DNA from: Hyphomonadaceae bacterium ML37
GTDB lineage: Bacteria; Pseudomonadota; Alphaproteobacteria; Caulobacterales; Maricaulaceae
Direction of reading: 5' to 3'
Assembly: GCA_027627685.1 (NCBI GenBank)
Contig: CP091241.1
Span: 310,001 to 374,000, forward strand
DNA: 64,000 nt
Every line of letters begins with the position of its first letter. The stretch's first letter is position 1. The position numbers and the translations under genes are program-made. Shown one piece after another: positions 1 to 8,677 of the stretch. The notes beneath the pieces were generated by a model. It saw only the letters and a program-made list of their open reading frames with translations, ran no database searches and had not been told where the DNA came from.

Positions 1-247
1 CCAGGCGCATGTGATAAAACGCCGCTGTCAGGGTGAGCAGCACCACAAGCGCGCCCAGCGGGCTGGCGAAGGCGGCGCGGGCGGCCTCATAGCTCATGTC
101 GGGCAGGCGCGCGATCATCCACACAAAGACCGGGATCAGCACGATCAACGCCACGGCCGACACACGCTGGGCGATGAAATGGCCCGAGCCGGACTTGGCC
201 GCGCCCAGACCCTTGGCGCGCGAGAGCGGCGTGCGCAGATCAGCCAT
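1..247 (-). CDS. sdhD: Succinate dehydrogenase membrane anchor subunit SdhD (3' end beyond window)
   Basis: I translated this from the reverse strand; the frame stays open to the left edge, so the C-terminus is missing. About 82 residues are visible. They start MADLRTPLSRAKGLGAAKSG and continue with a GHFIAQRVSAVALIVL stretch that enters the first membrane helix, then a second helix ending in YHMRL. This pattern, and its position directly after sdhC, fit the hydrophobic anchor of complex II, which helps bind haem b and quinone in the inner membrane. The ATG overlaps the sdhC stop by one base (TGATG), so the two are probably translationally coupled. The catalytic subunits would lie to the left, outside the window. 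Confidence 0.88.
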   Translation of the reverse strand, partial: MADLRTPLSRAKGLGAAKSGSGHFIAQRVSAVALIVLIPVFVWMIARLPDMSYEAARAAFASPLGALVVLLTLTAAFYHMRL

Positions 248-651
248 CAGATCAGCCCTCCGGCCAGAACCCAGATCGCGGCGGTGATCACCGCCGCGCC
301 GGCGAAAATCAGGATGGAGCGTAGATTGGAGCCCTTGGGGTCAAAGCCATAACCCATGTCCCAGGCCAGATGCCGGATGCCGTTGAGCATGTGATAGACG
401 AGCGACAGGGTGAAGCCGATCAGGGCCAGCGTGACCAGTATGCCCACCGGGCCGGCCATCAGCGCTTCGACCGCGCGATAGGCCTCCGGCCCGGCGGCCA
501 GCGCGGCCAGCCAGACCGTCACCAGCACCGCGCCGATATAGTTGACCACCCCGCTCATGCGGTGCGCGATCGACGACGCCATGGTCGCATGCCAGCGCCA
601 GATCGAAACATGGGGTGAGAGAGGCCGGTTGGCGGTGGAAGGTTTGGCCAT
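247..651 (-). CDS. sdhC: Succinate dehydrogenase cytochrome b556 subunit SdhC
   Basis: 134 residues, the usual size for SdhC. The N-terminus has the family pattern RPLSPHVSIWRW, followed by the S-IAHRMSG motif that leads into helix 1 and a C-terminal haem/quinone segment YHMLNGIRHLAWD (the His in YHM is the expected haem ligand). Three transmembrane helices are visible. With SdhD it anchors the succinate dehydrogenase flavoprotein and iron-sulfur subunits in the inner membrane and passes electrons to ubiquinone. It is the first sdh gene visible. The 224-base spacer up to the divergent SDR gene should hold its promoter, but I see no clear consensus there. Confidence 0.95.
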   Translation of the reverse strand: MAKPSTANRPLSPHVSIWRWHATMASSIAHRMSGVVNYIGAVLVTVWLAALAAGPEAYRAVEALMAGPVGILVTLALIGFTLSLVYHMLNGIRHLAWDMGYGFDPKGSNLRSILIFAGAAVITAAIWVLAGGLI

Positions 652-875
652 GCGGGCCCTCGATCAGCTTGGTGCAGCGGTGCGCCGGACGGCGCGGCGC
701 GCACGGGGTCGGAACTCGCGCGTGACATTACTCCGCGCGGCCTTCAGGTCAACGCATCGGCGCTGCACAAGGTCGCCGTATGCGCGCAGCCATACCAGGC
801 TGACGACGCCCGCGATTGACCACCCGCCCCGCACCGCGCCACTGTCTCGCGCATACACATCAGGGGGAATCGCTC

Positions 876-1739
876 ATGAGCGGGCCGAACAGCGTTGTCA
901 TTACCGGGGCGTCCACCGGGATCGGGTATGCGGCGGCCGATTATCTGGCGGGCAAGGGCTGGCGGGTGTTCGCCGGGGTGCGCAAAGACGCCGACGCCCG
1001 GCGCCTGAGCGAGACGCTGGGCGAGGCGGTGACGCCTGTGATGATCGATGTCACCGATATGGACAGCTGCCGCGCCGCCGGAGAGACCGTGCGCGCGGCG
1101 CTGGGCGGCGCGCCGCTGTCGGGGCTGGTGAATAATGCCGGGGTGGCGGTGGCCGGTCCGCTGCTGCACCTGCCGGTGGAGGAGATGACCACCCAGCTCG
1201 ACATCAATGTCACGGGACAGCTGCGCGTCACGCAGGTGTTCGCGCCCATGCTGGGCGCGGTGCGCGGTCATTCAGGGCCCAGGGGCCGCATCGTCAATAT
1301 TTCATCCGTGGCGGGGTTCAGCGCGGCTCCGCTCATGGCGCCCTATGCCTGTTCCAAGCACGCCATGGAGGCCTTCACCCAGAGCCTGCGCCGCGAGCTG
1401 ATGCTCTATGGCGTGGACGTGGTCGCCATCAATCCCGGCCCGATCAAAACCCCGATCTGGGACAAGGCTGAACAGATGGACCCGGCCCAGTATGAACACA
1501 CCGACTACGCCCCGGCGGTGGGGCGTATCCTGTCCTACATGCTCAAGCGTGGCCGCGACGGGCTGGAGCCGCAGGTGGTGGCCGAGGCGATTTTCCGTGC
1601 CCTGACAGACGCCAAACCGAAGCTCAACACGGTGCTGACGCCCGACCCCTTCACCCAGTGGCTGCTGGGCGTTTTGCCCGGCCGCATGACTGACAAGATG
1701 ATCTCCGGCCGGCTCGGCCTGACGCCGGACAAGCTCTAG
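876..1739 (+). CDS. SDR family NAD(P)-dependent oxidoreductase
   Basis: 287 residues from the ATG that follows a purine-rich CAGGGGGAA; the frame is open 20 codons further upstream, but those codons do not look like SDR sequence. Classical short-chain dehydrogenase motifs are present: TGASTGIG for cofactor binding near residue 10, NNAG, catalytic NISS, and YACSK for the Tyr/Lys pair. It has a longer C-terminal region than a minimal SDR, with hydrophobic segments. The substrate cannot be inferred. It is convergent with hutG: the two stop codons share the CTAG at 1736-1739. A role in histidine catabolism is not suggested. Confidence 0.9.
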   Translation: MSGPNSVVITGASTGIGYAAADYLAGKGWRVFAGVRKDADARRLSETLGEAVTPVMIDVTDMDSCRAAGETVRAALGGAPLSGLVNNAGVAVAGPLLHLPVEEMTTQLDINVTGQLRVTQVFAPMLGAVRGHSGPRGRIVNISSVAGFSAAPLMAPYACSKHAMEAFTQSLRRELMLYGVDVVAINPGPIKTPIWDKAEQMDPAQYEHTDYAPAVGRILSYMLKRGRDGLEPQVVAEAIFRALTDAKPKLNTVLTPDPFTQWLLGVLPGRMTDKMISGRLGLTPDKL

Positions 1740-2653
1740 GCGCCAGAGCGCCCGGACAGGCCCGCCAGAATCTCGCACGCCCAGCGTCCGGCTGTCAGCG
1801 CCGTGATGGAGGAGACATCCAGCGACGGGTCAAACTCGGTCAGGTCCACCAGCTTCACCTTGGGGTGGGCGGCGATCAGGCGGGCGGCGGTGAAGAAGTC
1901 CTGCACGGGCAGGCCGCCGGGCCGGGCGCCGGGCGCGCCGGGGCACTGGGCGCGGTCAATCACGTCAATATCGAAATCCACGGCGATGACATCGCAGCGC
2001 GCCGCCAGCCGCTCCAGCGCTTGGCTCACAATGGCCTCGATGCCGCGCGTGCGCACATCGGCCAGGGTGCGAACACTGATCCCGGCTTCGCGCGCCGTGT
2101 CATGCATGCGCCGCGTGTTGGCGAAGGGGGCGAGCCCGATCTGGGTGATGTTTGCGCCCGGCAGACCGTCTTCGAGCAGCGCGCGCACCGGATTGCCGTT
2201 GAGCAGGCCGCAATCGGTGTCGCGCAGGTCGAAATGCGCATCCAGCGTGATCAGCCCGGTGCGGGAAAGATCGCCCAGCGCATGCACGCCGGGCCGGGTG
2301 ACTGCATTATTGCCGCCTAGCAGGATCACCAGCGCATGGCGCGCCGTCAGTGCCGCCGCCGCATCGCGCACGGGCGCCAACGCGTCCGCGGGCCTGACGC
2401 ATTTGAGCGCGATGTCGCCCGCATCGTGTACTTTGAGCTCATCGAGACCGAGCCCGGTTTCCAGATCATAGGTGGAAAAGCGCTTGAGCGTTTCGCGGAT
2501 GATCCCGGGCGCCAGATCGCACCGCCCCGGGGTCAGCGAGCCTTCGGCCAGCGGCGCGCCCAGAAGGGCGGCGCGGGCGTGCGGGTGATCACCCAGCAAA
2601 TCGGCCGCTGACCGCCAGGAGCGGCATTCCGAAACCGGGTCTGGCGGGCTCAT
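1736..2653 (-). CDS. hutG: Arginase-family formimidoylglutamase HutG
   Basis: 305 residues of the ureohydrolase (arginase/agmatinase) fold. Visible metal-site blocks are LDAHFDLR (Asp138, His140, Asp142) and VDFDIDVID (Asp228, Asp230), followed by CPGAPGARPGG and a late LTEFDPSLD acid. The first block, normally GGxH, is GGNN here (113-116), so Asn116 replaces the usual His ligand. Divergence from hutI-hutC-hutU-hutH, and the absence of any HutF-like gene, indicate that it hydrolyses N-formimidoyl-L-glutamate to glutamate plus formamide, the last step of the five-step pathway. The function rests on family plus context; the exact substrate is inferred. Confidence 0.85.
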   Translation of the reverse strand: MSPPDPVSECRSWRSAADLLGDHPHARAALLGAPLAEGSLTPGRCDLAPGIIRETLKRFSTYDLETGLGLDELKVHDAGDIALKCVRPADALAPVRDAAAALTARHALVILLGGNNAVTRPGVHALGDLSRTGLITLDAHFDLRDTDCGLLNGNPVRALLEDGLPGANITQIGLAPFANTRRMHDTAREAGISVRTLADVRTRGIEAIVSQALERLAARCDVIAVDFDIDVIDRAQCPGAPGARPGGLPVQDFFTAARLIAAHPKVKLVDLTEFDPSLDVSSITALTAGRWACEILAGLSGRSGA

Positions 2654-2718
2654 GACGGCCTCCGGATAGGCGGGCGTGACGGGGTGGATTCTCGCGTCCG
2701 TTTGTAGCAGGATGAAGC

Positions 2719-2728
2719 TGTATAGACA
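2719..2728. promoter_or_regulatory. Candidate HutC operator between hutG and hutI
   Basis: TGTATAGACA forms a TGT-N-TA-N-ACA inverted repeat in the 86-base divergent spacer, 11 bases before the chosen hutI ATG. GntR/HutC-family repressors commonly bind short TGT..ACA palindromes. A hutC gene lies in the right-hand arm, so autoregulation of both arms is likely. Binding itself is inferred. Confidence 0.6.
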
Positions 2729-2739
2729 AGTTGGCCCCC

Positions 2740-3963
2740 ATGTCCCGCACCCTGTTTCACGGCTGTCACGCCGCCACCATGGACCCGGCCCGCCCGGGCG
2801 TCTGGGGCGCGATTGAAGACGCCTGCGTACTGGCGCAATCGGGGCGCATCGCCTGGATCGGACCGATGGGCGATCTACCCGCCGACCGGGCCGAGGGCGC
2901 GGCGCGCGTGGACTTGCAGGGGTGCTGGATCACGCCGGCTTTGGTCGATTGCCACACCCATCTGGTGTTCGCCGGCGACCGCTCGGGCGAGTTTGAACAG
3001 CGCCTGTCCGGCGTCAGCTATGAGGCCATTGCGCGGGCCGGTGGCGGCATCCGCTCAACCGTCGCCGCCACGCGCGGCGCGCGCCTCGACATGCTGGTGG
3101 AGACGGCCCATGCGCGCATCCGCCTGCTCATGCGCAGCGGGGTGGGCACAGTGGAGATCAAGTCGGGCTACGGCCTCGATCTGGAGACCGAGCGCGCCAT
3201 GCTGCTGGCGGCCGGCGAGGCGGCCCGGCGCGCCGGGGTCCGGCTGCGCCGGACCTTTCTGGGCCTGCACGCCATCCCGCCGGAGTATGAGGACCGCCGC
3301 GCCGACTACGTGCAGCTGATGGCTGGGGAGGTGCTGCCGGCCCTCCACGCCGAAGGCCTGGTCGATGCCGTGGACGCATTCTGCGAGACCATCGGCTTCA
3401 CGCCGCAAGAGACCGACGCGATGCTGGAGGCGGCCATCGCGCTGGGCTTGCCCGTCCGTCTGCATGCGGAGCAATTGTCCGATCAGGGCGGCGCGGCGCT
3501 GGCCGCACGCCACCGGGCCCTGTCGGCGGACCATCTGGAATACCTGTCTGAAGACGGCGCCCGCGCCATGGCCGAGGCGGGTACCGTGGCGGTTCTATTG
3601 CCCGGCGCCTTCTATGCGCTGAAAGAAACCCGCCTGCCGCCCATGGACCTCCTGCGCGAGCTCAATATCCCCATCGCCATCGCCACCGACCTCAATCCCG
3701 GCTCTTCGCCGCTGGTGTCTGCGCCGCTGGCCATGAATATGGGCTGCACCCTGTTCGGCCTGACCCCGGCCGAAGCGCTGGCGGGCATGACACGGCACGG
3801 TGCGGCCGCCATGGGCGTGGATCACGAGACCGGCATGCTGCGCGAGGGCCTCGCGGCTGACTTTGCCGTCTGGGACGTGCCGCAGCCCGCCGCCATCGCC
3901 TACTGGATCGGTCTTCCCGGTCCGGAGCGGCTGATCCTGGCGGGCGAGGAGTTAAAGCCATGA
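2740..3963 (+). CDS. hutI: Imidazolonepropionase HutI
   Basis: 407 residues from ATG 2740 (MSRTLFHGCH); an in-frame TTG lies nine bases upstream. It is an amidohydrolase-fold enzyme that opens 4-imidazolone-5-propionate to N-formimidoyl-glutamate. Motifs seen: DCHTHLVFAGDR (metal HxH) near residue 70, AGGGIRSTV, VEIKSGYGLD, HAEQLSDQGG (metal His), ADHLEYLS and ATDLNPGSSP (metal Asp). The length is typical for HutI. It is the first gene of hutI-hutC-hutU-hutH, and its stop overlaps the hutC start (ATGA). It lies just downstream of the candidate HutC operator. Confidence 0.96.
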   Translation: MSRTLFHGCHAATMDPARPGVWGAIEDACVLAQSGRIAWIGPMGDLPADRAEGAARVDLQGCWITPALVDCHTHLVFAGDRSGEFEQRLSGVSYEAIARAGGGIRSTVAATRGARLDMLVETAHARIRLLMRSGVGTVEIKSGYGLDLETERAMLLAAGEAARRAGVRLRRTFLGLHAIPPEYEDRRADYVQLMAGEVLPALHAEGLVDAVDAFCETIGFTPQETDAMLEAAIALGLPVRLHAEQLSDQGGAALAARHRALSADHLEYLSEDGARAMAEAGTVAVLLPGAFYALKETRLPPMDLLRELNIPIAIATDLNPGSSPLVSAPLAMNMGCTLFGLTPAEALAGMTRHGAAAMGVDHETGMLREGLAADFAVWDVPQPAAIAYWIGLPGPERLILAGEELKP

Positions 3964-4688
3964 AAGCCTCGGCCCCATTGTATCAGCAGGTCAAGCAACA
4001 CGTGCTCGACCTCATCGCCTCGGGTGCGCTCAAGCCTGGTGAACGTGCGCCGTCGGAGCCCGAGCTGGTGCGGGCGCTGGGCGTGGCGCGCATGACCGCC
4101 AACCGGGCGCTGAACGAGCTGCGTGACGAAGGCGTCATCACCCGCCGGGCCGGATCGGGCAGCTATGTCGCCCCGCCGCGCGCCGCGGGCGCCCTGCTGG
4201 CCCTGCGCGACATCGCCCAGGAGCTGGCGGGCGGGGATGCGCCCCATCGGATGGAGGTGCTGCAACACACGTCCATCACCGCCAGCGTGCGCGCCGCCGC
4301 CCTGTTCGCCGCCGAGCCGGGGATGGCTCTGGTGCGGGTGGTGATCCGGCATTTGCGGGGCGAGGAGCCGTTGCTGATCGAGGACCGGCTGATTGATCCG
4401 GCGCTGGCCAAAGGCGCCGCCGAGGCCGATTTCGCGCGCACCACCACCTACGCCTTCCTGACCCGCGCCGCGCCCCTGCAGGACATTGAGCACACCGTGC
4501 GCGCCATCAATGCCGGGCCGGTCCTGGCGCGCCAGCTGTCCTTGCCGCCGGGCGCGGCCTGTCTGGAAATCCGCCGGCGCACCTGGTCGGCGGGGCGCGT
4601 CGCGTCGGCGGCCCGCCTGACCTATGCCGGCGAACGCTATGAGCTGACCGGCCATCCCGCCCGCCCGTCCGAGGGAGATTTGCCATGA
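3960..4688 (+). CDS. hutC: Histidine utilization repressor HutC (GntR family)
   Basis: 242 residues. An N-terminal winged-helix GntR domain (about 7-72) shows [36 protein letters not shown] and the wing [18 protein letters not shown] ligand-binding domain follows (about 90-235), ending in [12 protein letters not shown]. HutC proteins sense urocanate and release hut promoters. The gene is inside the operon it probably represses and overlaps hutI and hutU by four bases on each side, so it is co-translated with both. The palindrome at 2719-2728 is the obvious target. Confidence 0.93.
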   Translation: MKASAPLYQQVKQHVLDLIASGALKPGERAPSEPELVRALGVARMTANRALNELRDEGVITRRAGSGSYVAPPRAAGALLALRDIAQELAGGDAPHRMEVLQHTSITASVRAAALFAAEPGMALVRVVIRHLRGEEPLLIEDRLIDPALAKGAAEADFARTTTYAFLTRAAPLQDIEHTVRAINAGPVLARQLSLPPGAACLEIRRRTWSAGRVASAARLTYAGERYELTGHPARPSEGDLP

Positions 4689-6352
4689 CCCGCGCCAATA
4701 TCCGCGAGATCCGCCCGCGCACGGGCCCGGAACGCAAGGCCAGGACCTGGGCCGCCGAAGCCGCGATCCGTATGCTGATGAATAATCTCCACCCGGACGT
4801 GGCCGAACGCCCCGAGGACCTGGTGGTCTATGGCGGCATCGGCAAGGCGGCGCGCGACTGGGCCTCCTACGACGCCATTGTCGCCGCGCTGGAACGCCTG
4901 GAGCCGGACGAGACTCTGCTGGTGCAGTCGGGCAAGCCGGTGGGCGTGGTGCGCACCCATGAAGATGCGCCGCGCGTTCTGATCGCCAACTCCAATCTGG
5001 TGCCGCGCTGGGCGAATTGGGAGCATTTCCGCGAGCTCGACCGCAAGGGGCTCATGATGTACGGCCAGATGACCGCAGGCTCGTGGATCTATATCGGCTC
5101 GCAGGGGATTGTTCAGGGTACGTACGAAACCTTCGCCGAGGCCGGGCGCCAGCATTATGGCGGCGATCTGACCGGGCGCTGGATCCTGACGGCGGGGCTG
5201 GGCGGCATGGGCGGCGCCCAGCCGCTGGCCGCCGTGATGGCGGGCGCCTGCTGCCTCGCCGTGGAATGCGATCCCGAGCGCATCGCCTTCCGCCTGCGCA
5301 CCCGGTATGTGGACGAGGCGGCGGCTGATCTCGATGACGCGCTGGCGCGCATCGCGGACTGGACGTCGAAGGGCGTGGCCAAATCAGTCGCCGTCGAGGG
5401 CAATGCCGCCGACATCTTCCCTGAACTGATCAAGCGCGGCGTGCGGCCCGATCTCGTCACCGACCAGACCTCCGCCCATGATCCGGTCAATGGCTATCTG
5501 CCCTCGGGCTGGAGCCTCGCCCGGTGGCGCGAGACCGCCGCGCGTGATCCAGACGCCGTGGCGGACGCCGCCCGCGCCTCCATGCGCATTCAGGTGGAGG
5601 CGATGGCCGCGTTTGCCAAGGCGGGCATCCCCACCGTCGATTACGGCAATAATATCCGCCAGATGGCCCATGATGCGGGCTTTGCCGATGCGTTCTGCTT
5701 TCCCGGCTTCGTGCCCGCCTATATCCGCCCGCTTTTCTGCCGGGGCGTCGGCCCGTTCCGCTGGGCGGCGCTGTCAGGCGATCCGGCGGACATCGCGGTC
5801 ACCGACGCCAAGGTGAAAGAGCTGATCCCGGACGACCGGCGCCTGCATCAATGGCTCGACATGGCCGCCGAGCGAATCGCATTTCAGGGCCTGCCCGCGC
5901 GCATTTGCTGGGTGGGGCTGGGAGAGCGCCACCGTCTGGGACTCGCCTTCAACGAGATGGTGGCTTCAGGCGCGCTCAAAGCCCCCGTCGTCATCGGCCG
6001 CGACCATCTCGATTCCGGCTCGGTGGCGAGCCCCAACCGGGAGACCGAGGCGATGATGGACGGGTCGGACGCCGTGTCCGACTGGCCGCTGCTCAATGCG
6101 CTGGTCAACACCGCGTCCGGCGCCAGCTGGGTCTCCATCCATCATGGCGGCGGGGTGGGCATGGGTTATTCCCAGCATGCCGGCATGGTCATCGTCGCCG
6201 ACGGCACGCCGCAGGCCGCGCGCCGGCTGGAGCGGGTGTTGTGGAATGATCCGGCCACCGGCGTGATGCGCCATGCCGATGCAGGCTACGAGATCGCCAA
6301 AGCCTGCGCCCGCGAACAGGGCCTTGATCTGCCCATGATGGAGCCGCGCTGA
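4685..6352 (+). CDS. hutU: Urocanate hydratase HutU
   Basis: 555 residues, full length for urocanase. It converts urocanate to imidazolonepropionate with tightly bound NAD+ as an electrophile. Recognisable blocks are [49 protein letters not shown], the NAD-binding [12 protein letters not shown], and [18 protein letters not shown], which contains the conserved Cys of the active-site region. The start overlaps the hutC stop (ATGA) and the stop shares a base with the hutH ATG, so translation is continuous through the operon. Confidence 0.97.
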   Translation: MTRANIREIRPRTGPERKARTWAAEAAIRMLMNNLHPDVAERPEDLVVYGGIGKAARDWASYDAIVAALERLEPDETLLVQSGKPVGVVRTHEDAPRVLIANSNLVPRWANWEHFRELDRKGLMMYGQMTAGSWIYIGSQGIVQGTYETFAEAGRQHYGGDLTGRWILTAGLGGMGGAQPLAAVMAGACCLAVECDPERIAFRLRTRYVDEAAADLDDALARIADWTSKGVAKSVAVEGNAADIFPELIKRGVRPDLVTDQTSAHDPVNGYLPSGWSLARWRETAARDPDAVADAARASMRIQVEAMAAFAKAGIPTVDYGNNIRQMAHDAGFADAFCFPGFVPAYIRPLFCRGVGPFRWAALSGDPADIAVTDAKVKELIPDDRRLHQWLDMAAERIAFQGLPARICWVGLGERHRLGLAFNEMVASGALKAPVVIGRDHLDSGSVASPNRETEAMMDGSDAVSDWPLLNALVNTASGASWVSIHHGGGVGMGYSQHAGMVIVADGTPQAARRLERVLWNDPATGVMRHADAGYEIAKACAREQGLDLPMMEPR

Positions 6353-7878
6353 TGGCGGCCGCCTCTCTCAAACCCGTCACCCTCACACCCGGCGCGGTCA
6401 CGCTGGCCGATCTGCGCGCCATCCATGCGGGCGCGCCCTTCAGCATCGCCGCCGCCTGGGCGGGCGTGGAGGCCGCAGCCGCCAGCGTGCGCCGCATCGT
6501 GCAGAGCGGGCGCACCGTCTATGGCGTGAATACCGGCTTCGGCCTGCTGGCCCAGACCCGCATCGGCGATGACAAGCTGGAGATTCTCCAGCGCAATCTC
6601 ATCCTGTCCCATGCTTGCGGCGTGGGTCCGGCGCTGGAGCGCCCTGTGGTGCGCCTGATGATTGCGCTGAAAGCCGTCAGCCTGGCGCGCGGTTATTCCG
6701 GCGTGCGCCGCGCCGTCATCGATCAGCTGCTGGACCTCGCCGCAAAAGACTGCCTGCCGGTGATCCCGGCGCAGGGCTCGGTGGGCGCCTCGGGCGATCT
6801 GGCGCCGCTGGCCCATCTGGCTTGTGTGCTGATCGGTGAGGGCGAAGCGGTGTGTGACGGAGAGAACCTGCCCGGCGGCGAGGCGCTGGCGCGCGCGGGG
6901 CTGCAGGCGCTCACGCTGGGCCCCAAGGAGGGCCTCGCCCTGATCAACGGCACCGAGGTCAGCACCGCCCTGGCGCTGGATGCGCTGTTCGCCGCCGAGC
7001 GGGTGATGGGCGCGGCCCTAAGCGCCGGCGCGCTGTCGGTGGAGGCGCTGATGGGCTCCCACGCGCCGTTCGAGGCGCGCCTGCATGCGGTGCGTGGCCA
7101 GCCGGGGCAGATCGCGATTGCCGACCGCCTGCGCAGCCTGCTGGAGGGCGGCCGCATCAAGGGCGCCCACGCCGCCTGTGGCCGGGTGCAGGACCCGTAT
7201 TCCTTCCGCTGCCAGCCCCAGGTCATGGGCGCGGCGCTGGACCTCCTGACCCAGAGCGCCCGCACACTTGAGATCGAGGCCAATGGCGTCAACGATAATC
7301 CGGTGATCTTTCCCGATACGGACGAAGCGGTCTCGGGCGGCAATTTCCACGCCGAACCCGTCGCCTTCGCCGCTGACCAGATCACCATGGCCCTGTGCGA
7401 GATCGGCTCGCTGAGCGAGCGGCGCACGGCCGTGCTGGTGGACCCCAAGATGAGCGGGCTGCCGGCGTTTCTGGTCAAGGATGGCGGGCTCAATTCCGGC
7501 TTCATGATTGCGCAGGTCACCGCCGCCGCGCTGGTGGCGGAGAACCGCTCGCTCGCCTTCCCGGCGAGCGTTGATTCGGTACCCACCTCCGCCAATCAGG
7601 AAGACCATGTCTCCATGGCGACCGGCGCCGCGCGCAAGGCCGGGCAGGTGGCGCGCAACGCTGCCTCCATCGTCGCCGTGGAATTGCTGTGCGCCGCGCA
7701 AGGGCTGGATTTCCGCCGCCCCCTGACCGCCAGCGCCCCGCTGGAATCCCTCCACGCCGCCATTCGCGCACGCGCCGCGCATCTGGATGTGGATCGTTAT
7801 ATGGCGACGGATCTGGCCGCGTTGACGCAGGCGGTGCTGGAAGGTGGGCTGGGGGAGGCGGCGGAGATGCGGCTCTGA
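6352..7878 (+). CDS. hutH: Histidine ammonia-lyase HutH
   Basis: 508 residues. It catalyses the first step, L-histidine to trans-urocanate plus ammonia. The GSVGASGDLAPLAHLA block holds Ala146-Ser147-Gly148, which cyclises to the MIO electrophile. Other family blocks are YGVNTGFGLL, NGTEVSTAL, QDPYSFRCQPQVMG, NDNPVIF and SGGNFHAEP. It is the last gene of the operon; the pathway is complete in this locus (HutH, HutU, HutI, HutG), but no histidine or urocanate permease is seen. A multi-hairpin repeat starts 43 bases downstream and could stop or stabilise the message. Confidence 0.97.
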   Translation: MAAASLKPVTLTPGAVTLADLRAIHAGAPFSIAAAWAGVEAAAASVRRIVQSGRTVYGVNTGFGLLAQTRIGDDKLEILQRNLILSHACGVGPALERPVVRLMIALKAVSLARGYSGVRRAVIDQLLDLAAKDCLPVIPAQGSVGASGDLAPLAHLACVLIGEGEAVCDGENLPGGEALARAGLQALTLGPKEGLALINGTEVSTALALDALFAAERVMGAALSAGALSVEALMGSHAPFEARLHAVRGQPGQIAIADRLRSLLEGGRIKGAHAACGRVQDPYSFRCQPQVMGAALDLLTQSARTLEIEANGVNDNPVIFPDTDEAVSGGNFHAEPVAFAADQITMALCEIGSLSERRTAVLVDPKMSGLPAFLVKDGGLNSGFMIAQVTAAALVAENRSLAFPASVDSVPTSANQEDHVSMATGAARKAGQVARNAASIVAVELLCAAQGLDFRRPLTASAPLESLHAAIRARAAHLDVDRYMATDLAALTQAVLEGGLGEAAEMRL

Positions 7879-7921
7879 CCCGCCACGGATCAGAGGAACG
7901 CCGAACCCCGCCGCTCCTCAT

Positions 7922-8050
7922 CTCCCCCCGCTTGCGGGGGGAGTGCCGCGAAGCGGCGAGGGGGGGATCGGCGGAACGATCTTCCCGGACGTCGAAGGGG
8001 CGCCATCCCCCCTCCGGCCCTACGGGCCGCCTCCCCCGCAAGCGGGGGAG
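7922..8050. repeat. Multi-hairpin GC-rich intergenic repeat
   Basis: Five nested or adjacent inverted repeats fill this spacer: CTCCCCCCGC/GCGGGGGGAG (7922-7943), GCCGC-GAA-GCGGC (7945-7957), GATCG-N6-CGATC (7966-7981), GGCCC-TAC-GGGCC (about 8016-8028) and CTCCCCCGC-AA-GCGGGGGAG (8031-8050). The first and last arms are near-identical sequences. It looks like the REP/MITE-like elements scattered in GC-rich alphaproteobacterial spacers. A related structure lies at 37068-37173. Whether it is mobile cannot be told from one window. Confidence 0.6.
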
Positions 8051-8071
8051 GACAAGAACCCCCCACCACAC

Positions 8072-8100
8072 AAAAAACCCCGCCGGCTGAACCGGCGGGG
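8072..8100 (-). terminator. Rho-independent terminator for the minus-strand gene at 8129
   Basis: Perfect 9-bp stem CCCCGCCGG / CCGGCGGGG with a CTGAA loop, flanked on the left by six A's, which are a U tract on the minus strand. It lies 28 bases past the stop of the minus-strand small secreted protein gene and is oriented to terminate it. Confidence 0.85.
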
Positions 8101-8128
8101 CTCCTCGTCCCGAAAAGGAATGCGAACC

Positions 8129-8446
8129 CTACTCCCGCGCGATCAGCGTAAACGTCACCGGCTCGCCGGCGGCGTTTTCGCCGTCCCAGCTGTCGCCCAC
8201 TTCAAGCCCCTCCATCAGCGGCTGGCAATTGTCATTGCCCGCGGCGCTGGAGACGCAGAACTCGCCATCCTCATTGATTTCCCACGTGCCGCCCGAGCCC
8301 ACGCTGGTGGTGTAGCTGCCGTCAGCCTCGAAAAAGACAATATAGGTCACGCTGCCGGTATCGACCTGCAGCGCGTTTTCGGTGAGCGCGTCCACGGCCG
8401 GATTGGCGGTGGCGAGAATGACGGCGGCGATCATGGTGGAAAGCAT
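8129..8446 (-). CDS. Small secreted protein of unknown function
   Basis: 105 residues from ATG 8446, preceded by a GGGGAT ribosome-binding stretch; the frame extends 26 codons upstream, but that part is not needed. The N-terminus MLSTMIAAVILATANPAVDA reads as a signal peptide. The mature part is acidic and has a strand-rich pattern (VTYIVFFEADGSYTTSVGSGGTWEI), two Cys residues that could form a disulfide (CVSSAAGNDNC), and GDSWDGE. I do not recognise a family with certainty; the layout recalls small periplasmic beta-sheet proteins. It is followed by its own terminator, so it is a single-gene unit. Confidence 0.75.
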   Translation of the reverse strand: MLSTMIAAVILATANPAVDALTENALQVDTGSVTYIVFFEADGSYTTSVGSGGTWEINEDGEFCVSSAAGNDNCQPLMEGLEVGDSWDGENAAGEPVTFTLIARE

Positions 8447-8677
8447 GGCGGTATCCCCTGACTGTGTATCCGCGCGGCGCGTCATGCGCCGCTGCGTGAG
8501 CGTATGGTTAACAAATTCTTGCACTGCTTGGAATGGGCGAGCCGGTCTCGCGCGGCGAGATTCCCGTAAACCCCTGCCGCAACAAGATTTTCATAGGGGC
8601 TTATTGCGTCCGGTCAAAGGCTCGGCGAGGCTTGCGCCCTGACCCTGCCGCGCTGCGCGGCCACCCTGGAACACACG

